A program made the position numbers and the translations under genes. 64,000 bases of DNA from Trichoplax adhaerens (Eukaryota; Placozoa; Uniplacotomia; Trichoplacea; Trichoplacidae). The stretch spans positions 5,669,950-5,733,949 of the forward strand of contig NW_002060943.1 of assembly GCF_000150275.1 (NCBI RefSeq), given 5' to 3'. Numbering within the stretch: position 1 is the first letter of the stretch; each line of letters opens with the position of its first letter. The notes under the pieces are model-generated. The model was given only the letters and a program-made list of their open reading frames with translations, searched no databases and was not told where the DNA came from. Positions 1-12,800 of this stretch are shown piece after piece.

Positions 1-964
1 TCAAGATTGAAAAGTATAGTATGGAAACTGCAACAGTTTGCTATCACAGCTAGAAGTAATCGTAGTACTGCCACATATCAGTAGGAAATGAGGATACGGA
101 AGAGATGGAAAGCTACCATACTAAATATGGGCGGTACGTAGGATTAAGCCAATATTAGGTATGCAGCCTATTTGTGAATCATTATTGCCTCAATCGAAGA
201 TTTAAGCAGGATAAGCCCATATGCTAGCCTATGAATTTTAATAAATTGCATCGACAGATAAATTCGCTATTAATAATTTTATTCTGCAATAGTATGTTCC
301 AATGGCATTTGCTGAGGCATTTGGAATGTCAAACTAAGAAGAATATAATATAAGATAATTACATATTCTACGTTAATCATAGATTTATGGTAGTATTTTA
401 ACTTAAGATTTGGCCCTCTAATCAGTTGTTTTATCGATTTAGAATACATGTTGGCTTATTCTGCTAATATTACGACATTTACTATTTAGTATTTAAAGAA
501 AGTAAATTGATATGCTTATCTGCGTACTATCTATTCTACTCTCGACCCAAGTGTATTATTGAGCTAAAATATGGTTCCTGTGGCCCTATAAATAAATAAA
601 TATGGGTCTTGTTCAAATATAGAAATGTATGAAATGGAAGGAAAACACTTTAACTAGTGATAGTTATGTCGATATTTCACCAATTAAGAACTTGATGTTG
701 CGTATTCATAATATTGATAATTTTAATTGTCAAACGGAAAATAAACATTGCTAAATAGTTATAACGATTCCTAATAACCACCATAAAGGCTATTACTTGG
801 TAGATAGATTAACAAAAACACAAATATCGATTGAACATTCAATAAAATATCTACGAAATAACTAAGCTTTATCATAATTCATTAGTGATATCTGAACTGC
901 ACGCCTTCCAATCACTACGAATAATAAATTAATATATTTTAAATGGTTTTTATTAAATGTTGCG
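1..964. other. Intergenic sequence upstream of gene 1
   Basis: AT-rich sequence with no open frame, splice chain or domain signature that I can support. It presumably contains the promoter and 5' UTR of gene 1, but I see no convincing TATA or initiator element. Confidence 0.5.
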
Positions 965-3900
965 ATGATTAATCGAAATATCTGCTGGATTGGCTTTATG
1001 CTAACTTTTCTCTGGACAATAAACGCTATCGATATATCATCAGCTAAAAATTCATTTCAGCATGGTAAAATTCAAGTACTGTCTTGTCCTACTGGGTGCC
1101 AATGCCAATCTGGATTGCTACGGATAAAATGCTCATATTTATCACTACACCCAGGATTTCACCACCACATAGGAATATTTAAGAGCATGTAAGTTACGTT
1201 GATAATTTCTGGCAATGCTCATGAACCATTTACCGAATTAATGACAAGCAATAAATGTTTCAGTTAGCTTCTGTAGGTTTCATTCAAACCGGTTCTATAA
1301 TAAACTGGAAAGTGAGCTTAGCTCCAATCCTCTCGCATTTGATAAAATATAGTGAAATAATTAGCAATGAAGGAACTTCACATTAATTTTTTGAATAATG
1401 ATGTGGAAATGGTGCATTTATGCTTTATTTATACTTTATTTTATATTTTATATTATTTATGCTAAAATAAAGGTATTTGCTAGTGATCATTTTCAGATAA
1501 CCGCCAGTAGATATCATAACGATTAAGTTATTCATAATGTAAATTTGTTACTGCAACATGCAAGATTCAAGATTTATAGATTTGAAGAATATAGCAATTA
1601 AAGAAATTTGACATTACTTGATAAATAAATGGTTTTATGACAAGAAATTACTAATTTTGCAGCTTGGGCTTATTATCCTGGGATTTTAGTAGCCCATGAT
1701 TTGGATTATATTGCTGGGGTACCTTACATGCAAGAAAATTACCATCATTAGACATTCATGGAAAATAAAACATCTTATTAAAATACTAGCGGATTAAATA
1801 TTAGATTGATTAATGTCGTTAAGTTCAATTCTAAAATATTTCTATCTATATTTTAATTTTACTTATAGAATAGTACCATAAATATAGCTTATCACGTACA
1901 GTTTCTATATCCGTAAAGATTTCTTAAATTCGGCAAGTATCTTGCCGAAAATTAGCGTTATTTAAAAACGAGGTAACTCAAATGAGTCTAACATACGAGG
2001 ATAGTAACAATGTCTAGAGTATTGTAGGAAAGCTAGACTACGCTGAGGCCCGAGTTAATAAGATATTAGATTAGCGGTGTTAGTGGCTGTCTATCAGGTG
2101 TAATAGGCCTAGCGGATTATTCGTGGATAATACTAAGGATGCTAGTCGTGCGGTTAACGAATAAGTGGGACTGCATGGCGCCTTGATAGATGGTACCGGC
2201 ACGTCTGAGTAGATGACGTATGATTGGCCCGAAATGAGGCATGACAATCATACGTAGCTTGGCGTCTTGTACTTGCAAGGCCCACATCATAGTATTAGTA
2301 GAGTGACTTCGTAATTGCGTTAGAAATTCTAAATAAGATTGTCGTTTAATCGGCATTACTATAACTACAATGTAACGCACTTTAGTTTTATTATGCTATA
2401 TGATATTTTATTCACATTTCGTAGCCAAATTAATGTTAGATAATATAGAAATCGATGCTCAAAACTATTTCTGGACGATATTCAATCTTGATTAAGGATA
2501 AAAGTATACGTATTTTTAATGTTTGTAGAGATAGCATATCAAATCGATTATATTATTGAGTAATTAAAATTGAAATTAAAGTAGAAACATTTTTATCAAA
2601 TTTGATAACAAATTGTGACTGAAATGTAAAATATACTTTTTACCGCCATATAGGCTATTATGAGACATAATATGATATAAAAATACTAATATAACTATCT
2701 CTTACTGAATAGACATATTCCAGATGTAAGGGAGTGCAATTGTGAAGTCTATAGCAGACTTGCAAAATTAAACTTCTATGGGATATCGCTGCAAGGTAGC
2801 TGCAGACTGATGTCAACATCAAAGGAACTGCATTTGCAGGAATTTTTAAATTCCCATCGTACAAAATGTTCAAAATTAAGTAAGATTATATTAAAATATG
2901 ATCTAAGCAAATAAAGATGTTACATAATTAGATTACTTCTTCTATCGCATTTTGAGTTACTTAGCGCTTGGAAAATAATTTTGCTTGATGATATTTGTTG
3001 CTTCGTTTTGTTAGGAAAACGAAATTCATATCGAATTCGGATAGCGAAAAGTGGGAGTAAGCATGAAATCAAAGTTATATTATTAATATTACATTTAATA
3101 GTAATGAGTCTATATTTATGCTTCTTGCGTTCATAACGGCAAACGATACTGAAGGCTTTATATTTGTATCTACAACTGAAGGAATACAAAAATAATGCTA
3201 TTAGAGTTGAGCTACGTCAAAACTTAATGCGCTTTAGTTATTATATAAATTGCAAAAGCTCTAGAATTAACATGTAGTCGTTCTTGAGAATTCAGTTATA
3301 CACTGTACATACAAGTATTTTACGCTGTAAAGGGTTTTCTATCTTGTACCTATAATTGTAATATAGCATTATTATGAATTATCAAGAATGCTGGGATTAG
3401 TATTCTATTTAATTTAAAAGTGCAACCGTTCGTTGTAGATACGAGTAAATTACGCCTTATGAATGGTGGCATAAGCTGTGGAAGACTTGAAGTTATGTAT
3501 AATAACAAGTGGGCGACCGTTTGCAATCCGGGTGAGGCAGCTAGTAAACGTTGGAGTATTCGAAATGCTGATGTTGCTTGTCGACAGCTAAATTTTCGAG
3601 GGAGGGCCTTTGTTTATGGTGCGCGTATTTCGATATTGCGTTTGAATCTCATCTACTTACATTATTAAAGCTAAATTGATAACTTCCCGTTTAATATCAA
3701 ATAATTACAATTGGAGCCATTTAATTAAATTGCTGTGACTTTTTAATTCTTTTCAAGATGGATCGGCATTTGGACAGAGCAAAGAACCGATATGGCCTCG
3801 AGATCTACAATGTTCTGGTAATGAAACCGATTTATTGCAATGCCAGTATAGCAAGCTACAATCGTCCTGTAGCCAGCAAAACAGTGTCGGCATTTGTTGT

Positions 3901-6376
3901 GGATATAACGAGAATCGAGGGTCACTAGCACCAGGTTCGATGACATCTAAAATTTTTACTCTGTTTCATCAAAATATTATGAAATTTTCGTAGTTAGAAA
4001 TTAATCTTTTATATTTAATAACTATCATTAGAATCATAGATAATCTTTATTATGACTGTAACAAATTGTGTGAGTTTGCAAGTCTGTAAATTACTCTTAT
4101 GTTAATATAATACCAGATGTGAAATATTTAATTTTTAGATAATAGAAATTACTGTAATTTTTAAATTAGTTTTTAGAATGACCATTGTGAGTATACAAAA
4201 ATATATAGCTCACTGATAGAAGAGGAAATCTTCTCCATATTTTATATTAGTTCCAATGTACCAGAGCATCCGAATTACTGGTGGTAAGTCAGCCGTTAGT
4301 GGTCAGCCTCAGTTTTTATATCAAGGAAGATGGCATTCTGTTTGTCCGCTTGGTTGGACAGAAAATGACGCCGATGTCTTTTGTAGGGAATTAGGTTTTG
4401 TCGGAGCTAAATCTATAGAAGGTCAGAAATTTACAAGTAATAATTTAATTTAAATTTCTTACTAATTCACTGGTGGATGAGAATACTCATTACACAACCT
4501 ATAAAATTAAATGTTCAATTAGTCATCTTCAGTTTTAATAGCCATTAATTCCGTAACTAACCCTATAAGAAGCTTTATGTAGTTGAATTTATATAATTAA
4601 ATTCATGTACCAGTATCTATTGAATTTGATTATAATAAAACCGATGAAAATTTATTTGCCAATGTATTGATAATAATAAGCTTTAAATTCTGCTTGCTAT
4701 AATCTGTAGAATATATAGTGAAGATTGAAACTTGTTTCAGATTTCTTTCTTCGAATTTTAATTTTTCTAGCCAAAATTGATAAAGTAATTTCAAGGGCGA
4801 TACTTTATTACAAGCTAAACTGTATCGGCAGTGAAGATTCCATTATGAATTGTCGATCCGATCTTGCTCAAAATCATAATCTTGCAAATAACTGCTATCA
4901 TCCCAACAATCCCTCTGTAGCAATGGTTACGTGTCAAAAATCGGCAGGTATGGTTGTTATCAAGGACATAAGAGTATATGTCCGTACCTAGTCTAAATTA
5001 AATATTAAGTAAAGCATGAAACTGATATTCTGGATTTCAATTATGAGTAGAGTTTAAAAAGGGCTGTGTTTTAGATAACTGTGCTTTATTCTAGTGAAGA
5101 TAAACATATGTTTTTTAAATACCATGATATATTAGGAAATCCTTTATATTGTGATTTCTTAAATGGTTTATGCGACTGGAATCAAGTACAACAACACCAT
5201 TCCATGAACTGGATTTGGAAAAATAAATGGAGAAAATTTCAAACCATGGATGATCTAAAATCGGGTATATATTTATATTTGGATATTTATTAATAGTAAA
5301 AATTCATTCCTTTTATTTTATACGGTGGAATAAATGACCAGTGTACCTGTAAATATTGAAATTAAGTTTCGATTTACTTTCTCAAGAGCTAAAAAAGGGC
5401 AACTTTACTTGAATAGGTCCTTACGTATTTGTCCAATTAGATCATGGTTATATAGGTGATAAGGCAGTTTTACAGAGCCCTCTCCTTGCAAAGTATCAAT
5501 CGACTAAAGCAACGGTATGCAAAGAGGACTAAAATTATTGATCAAGGCTTATATAAATTAGTAAAGCTACTTTCAAGGGCGCATTGTTATGCACTTAAAT
5601 ATGTCTTGTACTATAACCTTTTATCTTTCATCTAGATATTAATATCGTATTATATGGATGTCAGACCAGCTAAGCCTGCACTGACATTATTATCTACTAA
5701 AGTCTATTACCCAGTCGAAAATCAGCACGATACACTATGGTATTCTTATCCTAGGACTACGAAGCGTTGGCTTTATAGCTCCATTATGTTTACGCCTCGA
5801 TTCCAAAAATTTTATGTAAGTTTCTGTTTTACTAGATTACTATAACTTGTACAGCATATCTATTTTTGGACTGAAGTTAGGCAATATAAATGACTTGAAT
5901 TAATAAATTCGATCATGTAGGTATCAATACAAGTAGCCAAAGGTCCGGAATTATCTGGATTCATAGGTTTAAGCAGAATTGAAATAGTTGGATGCGATAT
6001 TTGTGAGTAACTTATACCTAAATGTGACCGATTATTTGCTGTACTGCTCATTCATAGCAGCATGTTAATCATATTTCTATCTTCTGACACTGCAACAGAT
6101 CGTAATCGCACTCTTCTGAACCAAAATCGTAAGACTGTAAATTATGCTATACCAATTTTTTGCACCGCTGTTGTGATTATGGTATTACTTTTGGCAGCAC
6201 TGACCCATGTGATAAAGAAAAAAAGCTATCAAAGACGATTAACATTAGATTTGCCTAGACCTATTCGTAAAGGGAATGGAGGCGCATCTTGTAAACGAAT
6301 TTCTGCAATAGCTTCACCAATTAAAAATCTGCATAATCGCAACTTCAATACTTCTGGCGAAACATCTAAAATATAA
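965..6376 (+). CDS. Gene 1: LRRNT-LRRCT-SRCR-SRCR-MAM single-pass membrane receptor
   Basis: Eleven exons: 965-1188, 2713-2879, 3421-3618, 3758-3934, 4251-4436, 4771-4947, 5136-5264, 5417-5514, 5636-5815, 5921-6002, 6099-6376, giving about 631 aa. Exon 1 encodes a signal peptide and an LRRNT (CPTGCQC, then a fourth Cys). Exon 2 is an LRRCT (ECNCEVYSRL, two later Cys). Exons 3-4 and 5-6 are two SRCR domains, each split in two (ADVACRQLNF, CSGNETDLLQC; ADVFCRELGF, CIGSEDSIMNC). Exons 7-10 are a MAM domain (CDFLNGLCDW, then an LQSPLL motif). Exon 11 carries a TM helix near IPIFCTAVVIMVLLLAALTH, a basic stop-transfer segment and a short tail. Exon 1 ends in phase 2, exon 2 runs 2 to 1, and SRCR/MAM boundaries are phase 1 as in the neighbouring family genes. 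Ligand is unknown; surface recognition or adhesion is inferred from the modules. The LRRCT-SRCR1 acceptor (AAAAG) is the weakest junction. Confidence 0.85.
1189..2712 (+). other. Large first intron of gene 1
   Basis: No coding exon fits the flanking phases. The part from about 1960 to 2390 is less AT-rich than its surroundings and holds a chance minus-strand open frame; it looks like an old inserted element but I cannot name it. A short LRR-like stretch near 1274-1348 was considered as an exon and rejected because joining it to exon 2 creates a stop codon. Confidence 0.4.
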
Positions 6377-9300
6377 TAATTTATAAATAATCTCAATTAA
6401 TGTATTATAAACTTCAGTTTGCAGGTCTGCAGCCTTGTCTTTATTGTTAAGTAGTTAAATTTCTGTGGCAAATATTCTACCCTCACTGAATTATACAAAT
6501 TCGCCAAATATGCTATTTAATAATATTACTAATTCTTGACTGACATAGTCTTATACTGTAAAAATACAACCATTAAATTATGAATATCTAACCCATAGAA
6601 AGTGTGTTGTGAATCATTAGCAGCAATAACGGTTATAGGCTAGTAGGGCTACATGTAGAGAGTTCTTGATGGTCTATGAAGAAGTAAACCCGCTGTTAGA
6701 GGTATTGCAACTATTATTGCGGACACGGAGACCACACGAGATATGAACTGCTCGGTAGTTCTTTTAACAATGTTGCTGGTTCTTGACTAGCATAATCGTC
6801 TTCTAAGATTTAAGACAGCTCTAGTAGATATTCTATAATGCTATACGCCAAATGATATTTTATGATCCTGTTACAACTTCCAAATTTTGTAATAAGTACT
6901 AGATCTGCACTCAGCAAGGAGACCCAGTAATTAAGTTGAAGAACTAACTTTACTGTTAAAATTATGAGTTTATATACTTTCTTTATTGTGACCTTTGATC
7001 TACTGGCGTAGATCACAAGATCATTACTAACAGAAAGGTTTCCCTAGTTTAGACATTACAAATAGAATATCATACCGAGTATGGCAACATGAGAATACAT
7101 ATATATATAACCTTAATATAGTACCATAACTACATCTATATACGCATGACGTGACAACATCGTGATATTTAACCATATATAGAAAGAAGGTAACATACTA
7201 ATTATGTAACTATCACAGAACGTGACAGATCCATAAAATACTCAAGGCATAACTTAAATCTCTTTAAAAATACTAACAAGTCTAGTCTAATATAATTATT
7301 TGTATCTGACAATCTGCGGTTTTTAGAAATGCTTTCTATGATCTACAAGATAGTTAAGCTATAATGTAATCATTCTTTAGCATGTATGATCCTTGACTGG
7401 CGCCACATTTTTCAAGAAATCGAAGATAGCTTTCATAAGTTCTTTCATTATATGAATGTAATATATTTAATGCACCGGTATTCTGCAATCTATTGGCAAT
7501 TTTATGCCTATTTGCAAATATTTTAAGATAGCTCTGAAAATATTTTGTGATATTCTGGTTTCTATTGCGTTTTCACTAGAATTATAACTTAAAAATCTGG
7601 AAGTAAAATAAAGCATGGTCTGAGCTTTTAATTAAATAACATTGAAATTTTGAAGCTAACGATGAGGTATTTCATAAAGGATTCAGCTCAATTTAGACTA
7701 TATTCTGTAATATATTTAGTTATTGCCGTACGTTTACTGATTTATGAGCTACTGTATGTAAAGTATGACCTGAATTTTTAAGCCGCATTGTAATAAAAGT
7801 GTCATACAATAAATGTTTTAGTCAAATGATATTTTCTAAACCGCTTCTATTACAAGGTTTTAGTAATAGTAGAGCTATAATTAATCACTACAAGAATCTA
7901 GTCTATAATCTAAAGTATTCTGAGCTCAAAGCGAAGTGAAATCTCTTTTGTCTCTTTGAGCTCATCTCTGCAGTTCTGAAATGCTTTTCGCTAAATCCAT
8001 TTACGACAACTTAACTAATCTACAATCAGACCTGAGTCATCAAACAGAACATTTTTTCTCAAGTAGAACATCATTATCTTCTACAATCTGAATGATTCTG
8101 CTTAAGACATCACTACTCTTCTATTAATGTCCATCACCTTTCGGTGTTGGATATCTTCACAATTACTATGTTTCTAGTCACATGAATCTGGTATTATAAT
8201 TAGTCAGCCGGCTAATATCAGTCATCAAGAATTTCTAATATAGTAGTTATCAATCATCTAATATTAGCTTCACGATAACATCTACTCTTAGTAACCTAAC
8301 TATATCAAATATAGCTGTTAACACAAACAAATAAAGCTATCCTTATAATCAAATATGGAATGCATCACTATTGACATAAGTTTTGAGGGCTATTAGCTAA
8401 CATAATTATTCATAATGTGTTCAAGACAGGTAACTATAAATCTATCCTGCTTGAATTTCTTATCGAAATATAAATTAAATTTCTGGCTAGCAAAAGCATT
8501 GCATCGGTGTATGTCACCTATAGAATAATCGATTACTATTGTTGAAGTATGATACATTTTCTTATTTATTACGTACTAGAGTTTGTGAAATTTTATGATA
8601 TTTAACTTTTCAATTCAGAATTATGTCAGGCATTTCTATAATTTAAAAATTTAATAGGCAAAATTGGAACTAAAATAACTCTATAAAAGCTAATTACAGT
8701 ACTTAAATGCTAAACGTATTATATTTCGGTTATAAAAGTTTGGAGTTATCCGGCACTAAAGAAAGTAATTTAATTATTTATTGTCAATATGTTATGATAT
8801 CTAGGATGTAACTTCAATAGAAACATTCGTTACATTAAACTTAATTCCGAACATTTAAAATACTACAAGGATCAACTTAAACAATTGTAAAATAGCAAGA
8901 AAACGATACTTTTAGATATATTCTATACTGAACCGTGAAAAAGTGAGCTGCAATTATATCTATAAATTATATATTAATTATAGATTTTAATATTTACAAA
9001 AATCCTTATTACAGATGCATGATATAGCCAACCCTTAGTATCTGCCTACATATCATAACGGAATGATATCTCGACATTTATAATGTCTGCAATGCAAAAT
9101 AAGAAAACAGCGGCCGTTCATACCTTAAAGATATCAGTAAACAATAAAGTGTTGTCACACAATAGATAAATGAATTAGTTTTTAAAGTCAGACAAGCTCA
9201 AAAAAACGAAACGTCTCAATAACAACAAACTTGTCGCCTAAGCTTGAAGTAATGCGCTGGAGGTATTAATGAATGAATAAATATAAGCGTAAAGCCATAA

Positions 9301-9817
9301 CATATTAATCAACAGCATATTAATTTTATTATTGTCGATCGCTGGATGTCAGACTGCTTCGCTAAAGGAACTATCAAAATGAATACGTATGCTATAATAC
9401 CAGCTAGATTTTTTATCAGAGGCGTCATTTTACTATTTAACTAATGTTCATAACACAAAAATTCATATCCCTAAACCCCCAATATTGCGATATTAGAAAC
9501 GCAAAGATATAAACGCAAGATACGTATATCATATTATATATTTTAAAAGTATTGCTTATTAGGCATTGTTAATCTTTAGAAATACATTCAAAGGATAAAT
9601 GAATTATTAAGTTGACGTAAACAAATTAAGTATCGTGAAATCTTAAATTATTTAGGATATTATCGACAATTTTAGAAGACCAGAAGAAAGTTACAAGCGG
9701 TGATTAAGCTGCAAGTAATACTTTAATGTTTGATCTGAAAATTTTAGCAGTAGTTGGTTTCTAAAATGTCTCTTCCATTATGATTGGATGTAATTGACGT
9801 TCGAAAACACTTTAATT
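6377..9817. other. Intergenic spacer between convergent genes 1 and 2
   Basis: Genes 1 and 2 converge here. The sequence is AT-rich with stops in all frames and no splice chain. About 6600-6790 and 7900-8300 differ in composition (the second is pyrimidine-rich), suggesting degraded repeats. It contains one strong inverted repeat, listed separately. Confidence 0.5.
7921..7964. repeat. Perfect 11-bp inverted repeat
   Basis: TGAGCTCAAAG at 7921-7931 is matched exactly by its reverse complement CTTTGAGCTCA at 7954-7964, with a 22-nt spacer. It lies between convergent genes, so it could form a hairpin in a read-through transcript. No function can be assigned. Confidence 0.6.
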
Positions 9818-12800
9818 TCAAACTTCCGCGGTCAAACTTTCCCTAGATCTTACAGTATTAGGAGATATTATAGACCTATCTGCTGTTCCATTTCTGGGAC
9901 ATGAACGAACTTGTTCTCGTTCCATATTATCATTGATTCTATTTGTAGTCAATTCGTCGGGAATGATATCATGTTCAGTGGGACTTTCGTCTTCAGGTGG
10001 TACAATCTGATCGTAGGTAGGCGGGTTCTCGTCTGTAATTATCATAGAAATAGTGCCAACTTAGAAATGGTGGCATAACTCACAAAGAAGATTCTATTTG
10101 ATTCAGCCGTTACCTGCTATTGTTCGTAACGGTTTCTTCTTACAAATTTGACAGATCATCAACAGGATGCAACCTAGTATCAAAGCAGTTGCAACAGTTG
10201 CACGTATACACTTACGTACAAAGGGCTCTTTTCAAAAGACGAATATATGATTACATCACAGTTTTAAATTTGATCATTTTTTCTGTACTAAGACCTACAC
10301 TGTGTCTAAATGAATTTTACTTTTCCTCACCTGGTGTAATACCAACAATAGAAATGTCATCTAATCCTACGATCACACTTTCAGAAGACGTTTTCATAAC
10401 AACGAAGCTAATCTAAATTGTGAATATTGTTGCATTATGCATAGAAAATTAGCCAAAATTACTAAAGTAATTAATTTTGTATGAATACTTCGCTTTAAAA
10501 TTTAAGATAAATTAAACATTTTGTGATTTATCATACCGTAAATGTTTTTACTGAGGGCAGTACTTCCGTATATACGGAAATCCATGCACCGTTGGTATCA
10601 TGACTCATTTTCTTAATTATTTTGTTGTTTTCATCAACCTTGAGGGTAAGAACACTTCCGCTACTTGATAGGTAATATTTAAATCTTATCTACGAAATCA
10701 TGGGAGAAACTAAATTACTTACTCAAATATATATTCAACAGTTATACATAAGCTACTTATAATTCTTGAAGGACTCTAATTACTTCCAAATATCATAGTT
10801 CTTTAACCACGTTACTACAGTTTTCATTATTGCACGTATTTCCGTAATAATATTTATGCTGCTAATAGTACTACCCAATAGTCAATATTAGTTACCGTAA
10901 CGATCGAACTTTGGAAACTTTGTTGAGGGCTACGAAGGATAGCTTTGTCAAGGTAAAAGCCATTCCTTGTCGATACAACTATACTTGGGTCTATAAATCA
11001 AACGCAATGACTTTTAATGTAATTTGTAGGATAAAAATTGCAGGTAAATTTCAAAGAGAATTAACACACCAAAATCGATGAAAGAAATCTTAACATACCA
11101 CTTTTTTTAAAGTTTGTACCAGGAAAAATATAGTTGCTTTGCCAAGTCCAATCCATCCTCAGATTTCTTTGCGGCTGAGACCAGCCGCAAAAGCCCTTAT
11201 CAAATTTGCAAGAAGTGGTATTCCCACTTGATTGTTCACATGCAACAACAGCCACAGATTGCGGGTTATTACAAATGTAGCTACCATTAGTATTACGCAA
11301 GCTTGGGCAATGTTCTATTGATGATTCTAAACCAGTGCAGTTGTATGACGCTACTTGATAGCTACTTTGAGGATTGAGTGGAGAACCTAGATTATTTATA
11401 AAGTAATAATCTCAATTGAGATAAAAAATAAAAAAAATTAGAAAGCCTATGCTCTATACGCTTTACCAGGATAGTGACGAGATGATACATAATATCCCAT
11501 TTGGCGACAAAGAACGTTTGCTGTATTATTACTAAGATTTTCCGCACACATATAACCCCAAACTCCATGTGCTTTAATTTCTACGACACCGGACAAGTAA
11601 TTGGATAACTGAACCGACTCTGTTATTTGCATTTGAGTTCCTAGAGATTTCGTAGTAGTACGTAAAGGATAGGAAGCTAAAGGAAAACATAATTAAAACG
11701 ATTAAAATGCATTTAAAGAAATAAAACTTTAAACGATAACATTATTTAGCAAACATTTATTTTAAGATAAACATAAGACTTTCTATTTAATTGGGGCCAA
11801 ATATTTAAAATAAGTGTGCTTTAGCTCTAGTAGATGATGTAGGATTGTTTGTTTTTTAGTTCTTTCATTTAAATAATCCAGGAACTTAGGAATACCTAAC
11901 TAGAACAGCTTCAAAAATTCTACAGTAAAGAATGTAGATACTACCGATCATTCTAAAGGATGTGCAGTACATAAAATCCTAGCACATTAACCAATAATTA
12001 ATTGTAGTGGCCAATATATAGGAAGGCTTACAAATTAAAATAATGACTACATTGCCCTATTTATATTAGTAGACCCAGCCGATTATACCAATTTCATGGC
12101 ACAGCATTTTTACAAATTCAATATAATTTTATAATAATTAAGAACTTCATTCCTAAGAAAACGTTATAAATTGCTGGCAATCAGCAGCATTTGTATGTGT
12201 ACATACTCGTTGTAGATCCTCCATAGCAAGAAGGAATATTGCAATACTCCGATACTTTCTGTGAATTAGTTGTATAACACCACGGCCTAGAGCTTTTTCC
12301 ACCAGGATTTCGACAGTAATTATACGATAAGTCATCATCTGGATATTTTGAAGGTGAATAGCTATGATTATGTGGGGAATTCGACTTCCATTGCTGACAA
12401 TTGTAGCCGCTAATCGTTTTCGTAATGCTACCTCTATAGTAAACTCCATTACCAGTATAACAATTTACTTCTATTATGATAATAAAAAATTTTCGTTAAA
12501 GGAATTTGAGGTTTCAAAATTCGATAAATTTCCGAACTTACCGTACGGCGCAATTAAGATATAGTCAACTTCAATTTGCCCACCATGTCCTCTTCCCAAA
12601 ACACCATCAAGAATAATCTATTGACCAAAACAATTATCACTAGTGAGCATGAGAGTTTCTACATTTATTGACTAATGCATAAGTTAGCTTAACTTGCTTT
12701 AAGTATTTATGCTTAATACACTTAGGGCTCCTACAAAATTTAGTAATAAAAATCATACTCGAGTTCTGCGTTGTCGCGGCGTAAAATGGAAATCAGCTTT

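Noticed and set aside
1274..1348. LRR-like stretch (LSSNPLAFDKI) in intron 1 of gene 1
   Set aside because: It enters in the right phase, but its only fitting donor creates a TAA at the junction with the LRRCT exon; an earlier donor breaks phase.
2117..2380. 87-aa minus-strand frame
   Set aside because: No signal peptide, domain or splice partner; lies in a higher-GC, repeat-like part of an intron of gene 1.
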